Below, piece after piece: positions 63,842 to 64,000 of a stretch of 64,000 nt of DNA. The notes below the pieces were generated by a model, which did no database searches, was not told the origin of the DNA, and saw nothing but the letters and a program-made list of their open reading frames with translations. The stretch is from NCBI GenBank assembly GCA_018242505.1, contig JAFEBU010000032.1, positions 46,682 through 110,681 of the forward strand, in the 5' to 3' direction. A program made the translations under genes and the position numbers. The stretch is from Pseudomonadota bacterium (GTDB lineage Bacteria > Pseudomonadota > Alphaproteobacteria > Reyranellales > Reyranellaceae). How positions within the stretch are numbered: the stretch's first letter is position 1; each line of letters opens with the position of its first letter.

Positions 63842-64000
63842 TTACAGGTTCTTGAGGACGTTCTCGGCAGTCGATGCCTCGAAGGCGCCCGGCTTCTCCA
63901 CGAACAGGTCCTTGATCACACCGTTGTCGACCACCATGGCATAGCGCTGGCTGCGCGTGCCGAGACCGAACTTCGAGCCGTCCATGGTGAGGCCCATCGC
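63842..64000 (-). CDS. Peroxiredoxin, C-terminal part (Prx5-like)
   Basis: The last 52 codons of a minus-strand gene that runs off the window: TMDGSKFGLGTRSQRYAMVV followed by DNGVIKDLFVEKPGAFEAST and ending NVLKNL. This is the C-terminal half of a Prx5/AhpE-type peroxiredoxin, including the Arg of the active-site pocket (TRSQRYA). The peroxidatic Cys lies outside the window. It reduces hydroperoxides. Confidence 0.9.
   Translation of the reverse strand, partial: AMGLTMDGSKFGLGTRSQRYAMVVDNGVIKDLFVEKPGAFEASTAENVLKNL

Overview
The window is GC-rich, densely coded chromosomal DNA of an alphaproteobacterium. The evidence is the ChvG/ChvI two-component pair followed by a short HPr kinase, RapZ, an EIIA(Man)-type protein and HPr, then ahcY; the tsaE-amgK-murU-addB-addA-trxA block; and the split trpF-trpB-trpA-accD-folC block. 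A Reyranella-like or other Rhodospirillales-type organism is my guess from gene content only.

Layout. 0-9.6 kb is accessory: a CobW-type metallochaperone, two GFA-family proteins, a broken GNAT acetyltransferase, an RND efflux pump with its adaptor, a DUF4336 protein, a decayed TctC-type binding protein, and a GDT1/UPF0016 transporter behind a yybP-ykoY manganese riboswitch. 9.6-17 kb holds polA, a GST, a Rieske oxygenase, a membrane class III cyclase and a HugZ-like protein. 17-23.3 kb is envelope-stress/PTS signalling plus ahcY. 23.3-32.2 kb is a chain of overlapping genes for tRNA t6A (tsaE), MurNAc recycling (amgK, murU), double-strand break repair (addB, addA) and thioredoxin. 32.2-41 kb, mostly minus strand, carries folC, accD, a D,D-carboxypeptidase, trpA, trpB, a RidA-like gene, trpF and pyrF. 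41-47.8 kb has a truncated sugar-ABC ATPase relic, glpK, a polyprenyl diphosphate synthase, a TrmN6-like methylase, an S49 peptidase, a Gdx/SugE exporter behind a guanidine-II (mini-ykkC) riboswitch, and an N-carbamoyl-D-amino-acid-hydrolase-like enzyme. 47.8-53.5 kb has uronate dehydrogenase, a cyclase pseudogene with an internal tandem duplication, an N-carbamoyl-L-amino-acid-hydrolase-like enzyme, and a DsbD/ScsB-like reductase with a periplasmic redoxin. 53.6-55.2 kb is a complete IS5-type element with a passenger gene, inserted at the stop codon of a Wza-like exporter gene. 55.2-61.5 kb ends with a ugp operon (ugpQ, ugpB, ugpA, ugpE, ugpC) with a PHO box ahead of ugpB. 61.5-64 kb has an SDR, an ArsB/NhaD-type permease and the end of a peroxiredoxin.

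How it fits together. Housekeeping blocks (DNA repair, trp, cell-wall recycling, PTS regulation) alternate with accessory transport and catabolic genes. At least four gene relics and one intact mobile element show active gene loss. Three cis-regulatory elements can be read directly from sequence: the Mn2+ riboswitch, the guanidine-II riboswitch and the PHO box. Each agrees with the gene it controls. I did not see a wholly new defence or biosynthetic system. The most unusual items are the IS element whose passenger ORF borrows its stop codon from the target-site duplication, the tsaE start codon buried in a terminator-like hairpin, and a possible SD-sequestering pseudoknot before ahcY.
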